Of a DNA stretch of 64,000 nt, positions 16,356 through 25,205 are shown piece after piece (position 1 is the stretch's first letter; every line of letters begins with the position of its first letter). The notes under the pieces were generated by a model. It was not told the DNA's origin. It saw nothing but the letters and a program-made list of their open reading frames with translations, and did no database searches. This DNA comes from JAHEEL01 sp963836085 (GTDB taxonomy: Bacteria > Actinomycetota > Acidimicrobiia > Spongiisociales > UBA5794). The stretch lies in NCBI GenBank assembly GCA_963836085.1, contig CAWIHT010000014.1, positions 186,001 to 250,000 on the forward strand, given 5' to 3'. Made by a program: the position numbers and the translations under genes.

Positions 16356-17144
16356 ATGCGACTCAACGTACATCGACTCGGTCCAGACTCCCCGTCCGTG
16401 CTCCTCCTCCACGGACTCAGCTCCGCTGGCCCGGTTTGGGCGCAGATCGGGGCCATGTTCGAAGCGGTCGGGTACTCGTCGATCGCTCCGGACCTTCGCG
16501 GACATGGGCAGAGCGCCCACCCCGGCGAGTACAGCCTCGACGGCTACGCAGGAGATGTGATCGAGACCTGTCCGGGGCCGTGGCGGCTGGTGATCGGGCA
16601 CTCGCTCGGTGGCGCCACGGCCGTCCGCGCGGCCTCGCTCAAACCGGACTTCGCTAGCGCCTACCTCCTGATCGACCCTGCGATCGACTTCGACCCGATT
16701 GCCGCCGAGACCGTGCGCGTTGCGCTTGTTGCCGACGTCACCGAACCGCCGACCATCGAGGAACTCGTGGCCGAGCGCCCCAAGTGGAGCAAGGAGGACG
16801 CAGAGCGGAAACGCGACGCCCTCCTCGCGACGTCCGTCGACGTGATGAACCGGAGCTTCGCCGACAACCGTGACTGGGGCCTCGGTGCCGAACTCTCCCG
16901 GATCCCTGTCCCCGTGCACCTCCTCGGTGCAGAGGAAGAGCCGCTCTACACGAGCGCCGCCTTCGCCCGACACAGCGAGAATGCTCCAAATCTGACGTTC
17001 GAACAGGTCCCAGGCACGGGCCACTCGATCCACAGAGACGACCCGGCGACGGTGATTGCGAGGGCGTTGGGTCTTCTCAGCCCCGAGCTACGAGCTACAC
17101 ATTCCTTCCCCTCAGGGGAAGGTGGCAGCGCCCCCAGGCGCTGA
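16356..17144 (+). CDS. Alpha/beta hydrolase
   Basis: 262 residues from ATG at 16356 (an in-frame GTG at 16335 is possible). Core motifs: 'LLLHGLSSAG', 'APDLRGHGQS', nucleophile 'GHSLGGATAV', histidine in 'GTGHSIHRDDP'. TACAGT at 16340-16345 may be a -10 box. The natural end of the fold is near 'VIARALGLLSPE'; the last codons run through a GAGCTAC duplication (17085-17098) and then into the left end of an inverted-repeat element, so the last 15 or so residues ('SFPSGEGGSAPRR') are element-derived. Substrate unknown. Confidence 0.85.
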   Translation: MRLNVHRLGPDSPSVLLLHGLSSAGPVWAQIGAMFEAVGYSSIAPDLRGHGQSAHPGEYSLDGYAGDVIETCPGPWRLVIGHSLGGATAVRAASLKPDFASAYLLIDPAIDFDPIAAETVRVALVADVTEPPTIEELVAERPKWSKEDAERKRDALLATSVDVMNRSFADNRDWGLGAELSRIPVPVHLLGAEEEPLYTSAAFARHSENAPNLTFEQVPGTGHSIHRDDPATVIARALGLLSPELRATHSFPSGEGGSAPRR

Positions 17145-17278
17145 CGGAAGGGGTCTCTCGCTCTCGTAGGGAGGGAGTGACGCCCGACGCTCGCGAGCAC
17201 ACCTCGAGATCGTGACCAGGGTGAGACCCCCTCCGTCCCTCGCTGCGCTTGGGCCACCTCCCCCTGAGGAGGAGGAAT
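17101..17278. repeat. Palindromic inverted-repeat element, copy A
   Basis: 178 bp. Outer ends are ATTCCTTCCCCTCAGG... (17101-17126) and ...CCTGAGGAGGAGGAAT (17253-17278), inverted repeats of 26 bases with a few mismatches; each end is itself nearly palindromic (CCCCTCAGGGG). A second inverted pair, GACGGAAGGGGTCTC and GAGACCCCCTCCGTC, lies inside. Copy B is at 57547-57752 and a collapsed copy at 39620-39642. It supplies the end of the hydrolase gene before it. Confidence 0.8.
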
Positions 17279-17281
17279 CGG

Positions 17282-17722
17282 CTACTCAGCTACTCCCAGC
17301 GCGTCCACCGCGAACACGTACTCCGCCACCGGCACTCCCCCGACCAGATGTTCGTCGATGATGCGGTCGATGACGTCGACCGTGACGGAGTGGTACCAGA
17401 CGCCGTCTGGATAGACGACCCCGATCGGGCCGCGCTCGCACACACGGAAGCAGTCGACCTTGGAGCGGAGGACCACCCCCCCGGTGCCACCATCGTCCGG
17501 CGGCGGTTCGTCGAGATCGGCTCCGCGCCACGGCGCGGGGGCCGAGGCGAGATCAAGATCCTTCAGCCGCCGCTTCAGGTGACGCCAGACCATCTGGCTC
17601 TCCTCTGCCGTCGAACAGCGCGGCGTCGATTGGCTGGCGCACAGGAAGATGTGGCGGTCCAGAGATCCGATACCGATCGAGCGGGAAATGGCGTCGAGGC
17701 GCTGCTGACTGTTGTCGACCAT
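17282..17722 (-). CDS. Thioredoxin-like [2Fe-2S] ferredoxin
   Basis: 146 residues from ATG at 17722 (GTG at 17737 is the alternative). It matches the thioredoxin-like (2Fe-2S) ferredoxin family: 'HIFLCASQSTPRC' provides Cys-X8-Cys, 'VDCFRVCERGP' provides Cys-X3-Cys, and the tail 'GPIGVVYPDGVWYHSV' with 'IIDEHLVGG' is characteristic. These four cysteines should hold the cluster. Its redox partner is unknown. It is divergent from selD, with starts only about 60 bases apart. Confidence 0.85.
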   Translation of the reverse strand: MVDNSQQRLDAISRSIGIGSLDRHIFLCASQSTPRCSTAEESQMVWRHLKRRLKDLDLASAPAPWRGADLDEPPPDDGGTGGVVLRSKVDCFRVCERGPIGVVYPDGVWYHSVTVDVIDRIIDEHLVGGVPVAEYVFAVDALGVAE

Positions 17723-17781
17723 GGTGAGAGTCTGCACCGGCGTCGCGTTCCCCGCAAGCGACCGTCACTACGATGCCGGGT

Positions 17782-18828
17782 ATGAACTTCATCCGTCTCA
17801 CGTCGTACAGCCACGGATCCGGCTGAGCATGCAAGCTCGGAGCTGACGAGCTGGCGCAGGTTCTGCGCCGTCTGCCTGGAAACGAGATCACCGAACACCC
17901 GGATCTCCTTGTCGGAATCGCGGGGTCGGATGACGCCGCCGTCTACCGCATCTCCGACGACCTCGCACTCGTCCAAACCGTCGACTTCTTCACGCCGATT
18001 GTCGACGACCCTGCCGAGTGGGGCCGTATCGCCGCCGCCAACGCGCTGTCCGATGTCTACGCGATGGGCGGCACACCGCTGACAGCACTCCAACTGCTGT
18101 CGTGGCCGCGAGACGAGCTGCCGTGGAGTGCTGCAGCCGACGTCATCGACGGCGCGGTGGAGGTATTGGCTGAGGCGCGATGCACCCTGGTTGGCGGTCA
18201 CTCGATCGATGATCGGACGCCCAAGTTCGGGTTCGCCATCACCGGCACCGTCCACCCGGATCGCATGATCACGAACGACGCTGCCCGTGCCGGGGATGCG
18301 CTGGTCCTCACCAAGGCTCTCGGAACCGGACTCATCTCAACCGCGATCAAGAGCGGCATTGCCACGGCGGGTTCGCAGGAAGCAGCGGTTGCCACCATGC
18401 GAAGGCTGAACGCATCAGCATCTCGCGCTGCCGTCGAATCCGGTGTGCGGGCCGGCACCGATGTCACCGGATTCGGTCTCCTCGGTCACCTCGTGGAGAT
18501 GCTGCGGGCGAGCGACGTCACCGCCGTTCTCGATGCTTCGGCGATCCCGATCCTCGAGGGTGCACTCGACATCGCGGCCGACGGCACCGTGCCGGGAGGC
18601 ACGAAACGCAACTTCCGTTCGGTCGAATCGGTGGTGGACTTCGGCGCACTGCCGCCAGAGATGCAGACGTTGCTTGCCGACGCGCAGACGAGCGGCGGAC
18701 TGCTCCTCGCCGTGCCGGAAGCCGATCTTCCAGCACTCGTTGCCGGGATCACCGGTGGCGGGGATCTCGCTGCAGTCATCGGCCGGATCACACCGGCGGC
18801 CACCGATTCACTGGTCACGGTCCGCTAG
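17782..18828 (+). CDS. selD: Selenide, water dikinase containing selenocysteine (in-frame UGA)
   Basis: Makes selenophosphate from selenide and ATP. From ATG at 17782 the frame reads 'NFIRLTSYSHGSG', then TGA at 17824-17826, then 'ACKLGADELAQVL' and continues without break for 348 residues. The TGA aligns with the catalytic Cys of SelD ('YSHGAGCGCK' in E. coli), the position that is Sec in known selenoprotein SelD. Downstream are 'GSDDAAVY', 'ALSDVYAMGG' and 'GTDVTGFGLLGH', all typical. An ordinary gene call would start at 18064 and lose 94 residues. TACGAT at 17769-17774 ends 8 bases before the ATG, so it is probably leaderless. Confidence 0.9.
17824..17869 (+). promoter_or_regulatory. Selenocysteine UGA codon with candidate SECIS hairpin
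   Basis: The UGA is at 17824-17826. A perfect 7-bp hairpin, GGCGCAG (17853-17859), loop GTT, CTGCGCC (17863-17869), places its apical G and U bases about 33 bases after the UGA, within the range known for bacterial SECIS elements recognised by SelB. Confidence 0.7.
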
Positions 18829-18900
18829 GCGGAGCCGACGGGCTGTCGGCCGCATCCGTTTGCTACGCTCGAATCATCGTCGGTCCTCTGGACCGGCCGC

Positions 18901-18931
18901 GCATGCCCCCTCTCCCCCCGTGGGGGCATGC
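18901..18931. terminator. Hairpin between selD and mgtE
   Basis: GCATGCCCCC (18901-18910) and GGGGGCATGC (18922-18931) form a perfect 10-bp stem with an 11-base C-rich loop. It may terminate selD. CGGTCC-TCT-GGACCG, a smaller hairpin, lies at about 18890. There is no U tract, and the same structures could be part of an mgtE leader starting from TACGCT at 18864-18869. Confidence 0.45.
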
Positions 18932-18984
18932 CCAGTTCCCGGGTCAATCCGGCTCCGAGCTTCAAGCGATAGGCTGCGTCTGTC

Positions 18985-20391
18985 ATGCGTCTGAGATTCC
19001 CTCGCCCGCGCAACGTCATCGAGACGCTGAGAGACCTCGCCCGTCGGCGCCCCGACGAGGCCGAGGCCTACCTCGACGCGCACCAAGACGAGTGGGAAGC
19101 GATCGCAGAGTCCACGCCAGAGAACGCCGCGGACATTCTCGAAGCACTGGAGGAGGGAGGCGCCGCTGATCTCCTCAAGGATCTCGACCCGGATGACGCC
19201 GGCGAGGTTCTCGATGAAATGCGGCCTGAGGCGGCCGCCGACGTCCTCGAGGAGATCAGCCCAGCTCGGGCGGCCGAGATGATCTCGATGATGGGCGCCG
19301 ACCAGGCGGCCGACGTGATCGCCGTTATGGAACCAGAGAAACGTACCGCGCTGCTCGCAGCCCTCGACAAGGATGCGGCCACCGAGATTTTCAACCTCCT
19401 CGCATACGCCGCCGACACCGCCGGCGGCATGATGACCACCGACTACGCGGTCCTCCCCGCCGGGATCCCTGCCGGTGAATCCATCGAGGCACTGCGTCGC
19501 CTCCACGAACAGCTGGGATCGAACCTGGCATACGTGTACGTCACCGACGATCGGAACCTCCTCCGAGGCGTCGTATCGTTCCGCGATATCGTCTTCGCCC
19601 GTCCGGCCGATGCACTCGAGGACGTGATGCTCGCCGACCCGGTCTCGGTGACCCCGGCAACTGACCGCGAGGTCGTCGCCGAACTGATGCAGCGCTACCA
19701 CTTGCTCGCCATCCCCGTGGTCAATGACGACGGTCGCTTGGTCGGGATGGTCAAGGTCTCGGAGGCGCTGGAAGCGATCCAGGCCGAAGCCGGGGAAGAC
19801 ATTGCCTTGATGGTGGGCGCCGGCGAAGAGGAGACGATCTTCACACCGGTCTCGGTGTCGGTGCGTCGCCGTCTTCCCTGGATCGCCTTCAACCTGGTGG
19901 TCGGGGTGGTCCTCGCCTTTGTGATCGCCCAGTTCGAGTCGGTACTCGCGGGCGCCGTCATCCTCGCGGCCTACATGCCGCTGGTTGCGCTCCTTGGCGG
20001 CAACTCCGGTGCGCAGAGCCTCGCCGTCATCATCCGTTCCATCGCGATCGGCGATCTTCCCCGGGGCCGCGCGCGCCGGGCGGTTCGTCGAGAGATGGCG
20101 GTCACGGCGATTGATGCGGTCGCCATCGCGGTCCTGGCAGCCATCGTTGGCGCAATCACCGTCGGGCTCTTCGGAGCCGAATCGGGCGTGGATCAGTGGC
20201 AGATCGCCGTCATCCTGTTCGTGTCCGTGATCGTGTCGATCAGCATCGGGGGAATCGTCGGAGCGAGCATCCCGATCATCCTGCGGCGTCTCGGCCAGGA
20301 TCCGGCACTCGCCTCGAACATCTTCCTCACAATGACGACCGACCTCGTGAGCTTTGCGAGTTTCCTGATTACCGCGGCAGTGCTGTTGTAG
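18985..20391 (+). CDS. mgtE: Magnesium transporter MgtE
   Basis: Gated Mg2+ channel, 468 residues. The N-terminal superhelical domain (about 15-130, acidic 'LEALEEGGAADLLKDLDPDD' repeats) is followed by two CBS motifs (about 145-265) and five membrane segments (about 290-468). The pore region 'PLVALLGGNSGAQS' and the late 'DPALASNIFLTMTTDLVSF' match the family. TAGGCT at 18970-18975 may be a -10 box only 10 bases before the ATG; an earlier start at TACGCT (18864) would give a structured leader of about 110 bases. Confidence 0.94.
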   Translation: MRLRFPRPRNVIETLRDLARRRPDEAEAYLDAHQDEWEAIAESTPENAADILEALEEGGAADLLKDLDPDDAGEVLDEMRPEAAADVLEEISPARAAEMISMMGADQAADVIAVMEPEKRTALLAALDKDAATEIFNLLAYAADTAGGMMTTDYAVLPAGIPAGESIEALRRLHEQLGSNLAYVYVTDDRNLLRGVVSFRDIVFARPADALEDVMLADPVSVTPATDREVVAELMQRYHLLAIPVVNDDGRLVGMVKVSEALEAIQAEAGEDIALMVGAGEEETIFTPVSVSVRRRLPWIAFNLVVGVVLAFVIAQFESVLAGAVILAAYMPLVALLGGNSGAQSLAVIIRSIAIGDLPRGRARRAVRREMAVTAIDAVAIAVLAAIVGAITVGLFGAESGVDQWQIAVILFVSVIVSISIGGIVGASIPIILRRLGQDPALASNIFLTMTTDLVSFASFLITAAVLL

Positions 20392-20411
20392 AGGCAGCTG
20401 GCAGCCTCTAC
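20388..20411. terminator. Hairpin between mgtE and convergent lipoprotein gene
   Basis: GTAGAGGC (20388-20395), loop AGCTGGCA, GCCTCTAC (20404-20411): perfect 8-bp stem that includes both stop codons of the convergent genes. The loop is a GGCAGCT-type heptad like those in other spacers. Confidence 0.65.
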
Positions 20412-20913
20412 GACCCCAAGACCGCGGTTCCTGAGTCTTCGAAGGGTCCGAGGTACACGATGCGGAATCCGTCTTCGAGTCGGGCGAGGTAGTGGACTTC
20501 GAGGATGCGTTGCTGTCCCGCGTCCGGTTCTTCGAGCAGCACCGCTTCGGCGGCTTCGGGCGAGTCGACCACGTGCGCAACAGGATCGGCGGGAACCGAT
20601 CTGCTGCGTCTGCGATCACCTCGTAGATATCGAGATCCGAGAGGCTCGTATACGAAGCCGGATCGAGCAGGAGCACCACGGTGTCACCCGTCTCGGGGAC
20701 GACGATCCGTTCGACAATCTGATACTCAGGGAATGGCGGGGGTTCCTGAGGGACGGTCGTGGTGGTCGTTGGTGCGGTCGTGGTCGTTGGTGCGGTCGTG
20801 GTGGTCGTCGTCGTGGTCGTCGTCGGCGCGGTCGTGGTGGTCTCTTCGCTCGAGGATGAGCACGAAGCAACAACCATCGCCATCGCCACTACGAGGAAGA
20901 TCTTCGATGCCAT
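20408..20913 (-). pseudogene. Thr-linker lipoprotein gene broken by a frameshift
   Basis: From ATG at 20913 the frame gives a signal peptide with lipobox 'VVASC', a long Thr linker, then 'EYQIVERIVVPETGDTVVLL' and 'DIYEVIADAADRFPP'. Past about 20590 this frame becomes implausible. The frame one base over carries 'VVDSPEAAEAVLLEEPDAG', then 'LEVHYLARLEDGFRIVYLGP' and ends at TAG 20408. One missing base near 20584-20592 would join them into a protein of about 168 residues. It may be a true mutation or a sequence error. Function unknown. Confidence 0.7.
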
Positions 20914-20924
20914 GTGCACCGATT

Positions 20925-21362
20925 CTACCGGTTCTGACTGTTGGTGCCGACGTCAACCCAGGTCTCGTAGTCGACGCCCTCCATCCAGGTCGATCCGTTG
21001 ACGATACGAAAGCGGCGGCGCACCTCGTCGAACGCATCCTGGGATGGAGATTCTTCGAAGTCCCGCTCGGCGAGTTCGAGGCCTGGGCGCCACGCGGGGA
21101 TGCCGACGGCGATGTCCACCCGGGTCTCCCACGATGGCTCGCCCTGGTATCGGGCGGCGTCTGGCGACGACCAGAACTTCTGGAGTTTCCCTGCGATCCG
21201 GACCGCTCGGCGCAGCGATCGGGCGGTCACCTTGTCGATCGATTGAACGTCGATCGCCGCGTTCTCCAGCCATTCAGCGTATGCCTCGTCGCCCCAGCGA
21301 TCCGGGTCCATGACCACATCCCGATAGAGATCGTCGATCGCGAACGCAAGAGTGAGGCTCAT
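20925..21362 (-). CDS. Hypothetical protein
   Basis: 145 residues, no signal peptide or membrane segment, rich in Trp, Asp, Glu and Arg. It starts 'MSLTLAFAIDDLYRDVV' and ends 'VDYETWVDVGTNSQNR'. No motif I recognise. Its ATG overlaps the stop of the aminotransferase gene upstream (ATGA), so the two are translated together. Confidence 0.6.
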   Translation of the reverse strand: MSLTLAFAIDDLYRDVVMDPDRWGDEAYAEWLENAAIDVQSIDKVTARSLRRAVRIAGKLQKFWSSPDAARYQGEPSWETRVDIAVGIPAWRPGLELAERDFEESPSQDAFDEVRRRFRIVNGSTWMEGVDYETWVDVGTNSQNR

Positions 21363-22195
21363 GGCCCAACCTCTTCCATCACCATTGCACGGAACCCCTC
21401 CTGCAGCACTGCAGTTCCCGGTCCGGGTTGGAACGGACGATCATCGATGAGTGAGACGCCCTTGATCTCGCGCACCGTCGACATCGCGACCACCTCGTCA
21501 GCCTCGGCAAGCATGTCGACGTCGTAGACGCCCTCGCGAACCTCGATGCCGACCCGTTCCGCGACCTCGATGGCGGTACACCGCGTGATCGACTCGAGAA
21601 TGCCAAGGTCGAGTCCCGGTGTGAAGAGGACACCGCCGCTGATCCATCCAACCGAGAACGTGGGGCCTTCGAGCACGTTGCCGCTGCGGCCGAGGAGGAG
21701 GGCGTCGTCAAACCCATCCTGCTGGGCGGCGACGGTTGCCGTGAGGTTGAATCCGTAAGAGAGCGCCTTCGCGCCGGTGAGTTCGAACCAGTCGCCATCA
21801 CTGTGCCACGGAGCGACCCGCGACTGAAGACGCATGGTCTCGGGCCCGCTGTGCACCGACTCGGCGAACACGACGATCTTCGAGTCGGTTCCCGGCCGGT
21901 ACGGGTCGACGCCGCCGGAGATGAAGACCCGTACGACGGAATCGCCGGCTTCGGTGGCGACCGAACGGCACCAAGCGGCGATCGTCTCGCGGTCTGGCGC
22001 CGGCAACCGGAGTTTCGTCGCGCTCATCTCGAGGCGCGTGAGGTGCTGGTCCAGGCGGAACACCGTGCCGTTGTAGGCACGCATCGCTTCGAAACAGCCG
22101 TAGCCACGCTGGAAGCCGATGTCGAACACAGAGATCGCGGCGTGATCAGCGTCCGAGGGGACGCCGTCGATGAGGACAGATCCAAGAACAGCCAT
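21359..22195 (-). CDS. Class-IV PLP aminotransferase (aminodeoxychorismate lyase-like)
   Basis: 278 residues of fold-type IV, the family of branched-chain aminotransferase, D-amino-acid aminotransferase and PabC. The PLP lysine is in 'GAKALSYGFNL', preceded by 'FDIGFQRGYGCFEAMRAYNG' and followed by 'DDALLLGRSGNVLEG' and 'GILESITRC', which bind the cofactor phosphate. Length and divergence favour PabC (4-amino-4-deoxychorismate lyase, folate pathway), but D-alanine or branched-chain activity cannot be excluded. TACGCT (22207-22202, minus strand) ends 7 bases before the ATG, predicting a leaderless mRNA. Confidence 0.82.
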   Translation of the reverse strand: MAVLGSVLIDGVPSDADHAAISVFDIGFQRGYGCFEAMRAYNGTVFRLDQHLTRLEMSATKLRLPAPDRETIAAWCRSVATEAGDSVVRVFISGGVDPYRPGTDSKIVVFAESVHSGPETMRLQSRVAPWHSDGDWFELTGAKALSYGFNLTATVAAQQDGFDDALLLGRSGNVLEGPTFSVGWISGGVLFTPGLDLGILESITRCTAIEVAERVGIEVREGVYDVDMLAEADEVVAMSTVREIKGVSLIDDRPFQPGPGTAVLQEGFRAMVMEEVGP

Positions 22196-22305
22196 AGGTC
22201 AAGCGTAGAGCCTCGTCGGAGGTCATCCACCAGTGAGGAGCCACGGACCGCTAATCACCACCCCGGCCGCACGTCCTCGCCCTCCTCGCAACTGGTAGCT
22301 GACGA

Positions 22306-24012
22306 CTACTGGCTGAGGTACCGATTGGTGATCGGGAGTCGCCGGTCCCGCCCAAATCCCTTGCGGGTGATCTTCACACCCGGGGGTGCTTGACGGCGCT
22401 TGTACTCGTTGCGGTCGACCATGCGTCCGATGCGGGACACCAGCGCTCGATCGTATCCGGCCTCGGTGATCTCGTTCACGGTCCGGTCTCGCTCGATGTA
22501 CTCCTCGAGGACCGCGTCGAGGACGTCATAGGGCGGGAGCGAGTCGGTGTCGAACTGATCCGGGCGGAGTTCGGCAGATGGGGCTTTGTCGATGATCTCC
22601 TGAGGGATCATCACGCTGTTGCGGTTTCTCCAGCGAGCGAGGCGGTAGACGACGGTCTTGTAGACGTCCTTGAGCACGGCGTAGCCGCCGGCCATGTCTC
22701 CGTAGAGGGTCGCGTAGCCGACGGCCATCTCCGACTTGTTGCCGGTCGCGACGACCATACCGCCGAACTTGTTGGACACACCCATCAGGATCGTCCCACG
22801 GATTCTGGCCTGGAGGTTCTCTTCGGCAACACCGGACGGGGTACCGTGGAAGAGCGGATCGAGGGTCTCGAGGAACGCCCCGAACGCCTTCTCGATCGGA
22901 ATGACCGTGAACCGGCAGCCGAAGTTCTCAGCCAAGGCCCGCGAGTCCGCGACCGATCCCTCGGATGAGTAGCGCGACGGCATCGTCAGCGTGTGCACCG
23001 CTCTCGGACCGAGTGCGTCGACCGCTACAGCGACGGTCAACGCAGAGTCGATCCCACCGGAGGATGCGATCACAACTTCTTTGAATCCGTTCTTCGTCAC
23101 ATAGCCGCGCAGTCCTGTGACGAGTGCCTCGTAGACGGCGGCTTCGTCCGAAAGACGATCCACCGAGTCCGGTGTGCGAATCGGATCCCGGCCGGTCGCA
23201 GCGTCCACCGCCGGTACGGCTTCCACGGTGCGGTCGCGCCCGGTTGGGACCGGAACATCGAGGACAAACAGTTCCTCACTGAACTGCGGTGCCCGATAGA
23301 CAAGGGATCCTTCGGCGTCGAAGACCATTGAATCGCCGTCGAAGACGAGTTCGTCCTGCCCTCCGACGCAGTTCACGTAGACGATCGCCGCGGAGCTTCG
23401 CTTCGCCTCGGCCGACAGCAATTCCACACGCTCGGCGCCCTTCCCCGCGTGGAACGGCGAACCGTTCAGATTCAAGAGCAGTGTCGCTCCAGCCTCGGCC
23501 TGACGGGCCGGCGGGCCGTGCGGCGACCAGATGTCCTCGCAGATCGAGACGCCGGCGGCAACACCGGCGATCTCCCAAAGCCGCGTCGGCTCGCGGCTCT
23601 CAGCGAAGTAGCGGGCCTCATCGAACACCCCGTAGTTCGGGAGAAGCTCCTTGTGATACACCCCCACGATGCGCCCGCCGGCAAGCACGGCCGCCGCATT
23701 GGCAACACGCCGCTCAACGGAGTCGTCGTCGAGTACGCCACGATCGAGCGGATCGACGAATCCGACCACAACCGCGCATCGGCCGGAAGCCCTGGCCAGT
23801 CGATCCAACACGCCGAGGTTCTCTTCGATGAACCCCTCACGCAGGACCAGATCCTCGGGCGGATAGCCGACGATTGCTAGCTCGGGGAGAAGCAGCACAT
23901 CGGCCTCGGCATTCTCAGCGAAGTGCATCGCCTCCAGGATGCGTTCCTCGTTGCCGAGGAGGTCCCCGACGGTGAGGTCGATCTGCGCTCCGGCGACCCT
24001 GATCGTGTTCAT
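22306..24012 (-). CDS. nadE: Glutamine-dependent NAD+ synthetase
   Basis: Last step of NAD synthesis, amidating nicotinate adenine dinucleotide with glutamine. 568 residues: N-terminal nitrilase-type glutaminase (Glu in 'LLPELAIVGYPPEDL', Lys in 'YHKELLPNYG', Cys in 'GVSICEDIW') and C-terminal synthetase with P-loop 'SSGGIDSALTVAVAVD'. 'ATGNKSEMAVGYATLYGDMA' is the family signature. The ATG overlaps the stop of the upstream YbdK-like gene (ATGA). The end lies in a degenerate ACTGGTAGCTG repeat. Confidence 0.96.
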   Translation of the reverse strand: MNTIRVAGAQIDLTVGDLLGNEERILEAMHFAENAEADVLLLPELAIVGYPPEDLVLREGFIEENLGVLDRLARASGRCAVVVGFVDPLDRGVLDDDSVERRVANAAAVLAGGRIVGVYHKELLPNYGVFDEARYFAESREPTRLWEIAGVAAGVSICEDIWSPHGPPARQAEAGATLLLNLNGSPFHAGKGAERVELLSAEAKRSSAAIVYVNCVGGQDELVFDGDSMVFDAEGSLVYRAPQFSEELFVLDVPVPTGRDRTVEAVPAVDAATGRDPIRTPDSVDRLSDEAAVYEALVTGLRGYVTKNGFKEVVIASSGGIDSALTVAVAVDALGPRAVHTLTMPSRYSSEGSVADSRALAENFGCRFTVIPIEKAFGAFLETLDPLFHGTPSGVAEENLQARIRGTILMGVSNKFGGMVVATGNKSEMAVGYATLYGDMAGGYAVLKDVYKTVVYRLARWRNRNSVMIPQEIIDKAPSAELRPDQFDTDSLPPYDVLDAVLEEYIERDRTVNEITEAGYDRALVSRIGRMVDRNEYKRRQAPPGVKITRKGFGRDRRLPITNRYLSQ

Positions 24013-25142
24013 AGACCAGCAACCGTCTCTTCGATGAGGAAGTCGACCACGCCGATCAAGGCTTCCCGTTCATCTGCACCCGACGCCAGGGCACCCTCGT
24101 AGACGAGTCTCTGGCGATCGGCGCTCGTGCCGCGCCGCAGGATCTCCCTGACGTGAGCGATCTCCTCGACACAGTCGAGGCGACGGGCGTCCTCAGCGGT
24201 GAGCTCGATCAGTTCCTCGACGAGTTCGGGGATCGGTACGAGTTTCCCAATGCCGAAGTCGATGAGTGATTCCGAGATGCCGTAGCGCTGAGCGCGCCAG
24301 ATGTTCTCCTTGATGAGCATGCGGGAGTAGACCCGCCAGCGCTGGTTGTCTTGGCGGAGTCGCCACAACATCGACAGCAACGACACGTAGAAGGCGGCGA
24401 GCGTGATGCCGTCATCGAGGCGGGTGGCGATGTCGGTCGACCGCATCTCGAGCGTCGGATAACGGCCGGACGGACGGATATCCCACCAGAGCTTCGTCGT
24501 GTCCTCGATCACACCCGAGGTCACGAGGATCTGGGCGTGGCGCTGATAGTCGCTCCAGTCGAGGAACTCATCCGGCATGCCGGTGCGGGGCAGCGTCCGG
24601 AACACGGCCGTGCGGTACGAGTTCAGGCCTGTGTCGTCGCCGTGCCAGAACGGCGAGGATGTCGAGAGCGCGAGCAGGTGCGGAAGGAAGTACAGCACCT
24701 GGTTCATCAGATCGATGCGGACGTCCTCGTCCTCGATCCCGACGTGAACATGCATGCCGCAGATCAACAGGCGGCGAACCACACCCTGGAGGGCTTCGGC
24801 GAGGGTGTTGTACTGCGACTTGTCGGTGTGGAGCTGCTCATCCCATGCCGCGAACGGGTGGGTCGATGCTGAGATGATCGCCATTCCGTATTCGGACACG
24901 ACGTTCGCCACATCGGTACGCAACTGGGCGAGGTGGGCCCTGGCCTCCTTCACGTTCTGGCTCACCGGGGTGCCCACTTCGATCTGGGATCGGATGAACT
25001 CCGGGCTGACCATCCCCTCGGTGATCTCTTCGCACGCAGCGAGCAAACCGGCCGGCATGTCGGGAACGAGGCCGCGGGTCTCCCGATCGACGATGAAGTA
25101 CTCCTCCTCGATTCCAATCGTGAAGGTGGGCTGTTTCGGCAT
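24009..25142 (-). CDS. Glutamate-cysteine ligase-like protein (YbdK family)
   Basis: Carboxylate-amine ligase of the GCS2 family, 377 residues from ATG at 25142, which has GAGGAGGAACC before it. Family features are 'TIGIEEEYFIVDRETRGLVP' at the N terminus, 'CGMHVHVGIEDED' and 'LEMRSTDIATRLDD'. Members form gamma-glutamyl bonds; true substrates vary (glutathione or mycothiol are not implied). It is translationally coupled to nadE. An open frame continues to 25292 but lacks similarity. Confidence 0.88.
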   Translation of the reverse strand: MPKQPTFTIGIEEEYFIVDRETRGLVPDMPAGLLAACEEITEGMVSPEFIRSQIEVGTPVSQNVKEARAHLAQLRTDVANVVSEYGMAIISASTHPFAAWDEQLHTDKSQYNTLAEALQGVVRRLLICGMHVHVGIEDEDVRIDLMNQVLYFLPHLLALSTSSPFWHGDDTGLNSYRTAVFRTLPRTGMPDEFLDWSDYQRHAQILVTSGVIEDTTKLWWDIRPSGRYPTLEMRSTDIATRLDDGITLAAFYVSLLSMLWRLRQDNQRWRVYSRMLIKENIWRAQRYGISESLIDFGIGKLVPIPELVEELIELTAEDARRLDCVEEIAHVREILRRGTSADRQRLVYEGALASGADEREALIGVVDFLIEETVAGL

Positions 25143-25205
25143 GGTTCCTCCTCGCCCGTAGCGTAGGGAGGGTCGAGTGCGCGCGAAACCCTTAGAATCT
25201 CTCCA

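Noticed and set aside
18829..18984. M-box magnesium riboswitch before mgtE
   Set aside because: None of the conserved M-box sequence blocks is recognisable; only generic hairpins are seen.
18870..18990. Possible tRNA-Sec gene near selD
   Set aside because: A T-arm-like CCGG-GTCAAT-CCGG is present, but no matching acceptor stem, D arm or anticodon TCA in the right place could be built.
18874..20919. 681-codon minus-strand frame across mgtE
   Set aside because: It is the lipoprotein frame read past its frameshift into the antisense of mgtE; composition is that of a GC-rich shadow.
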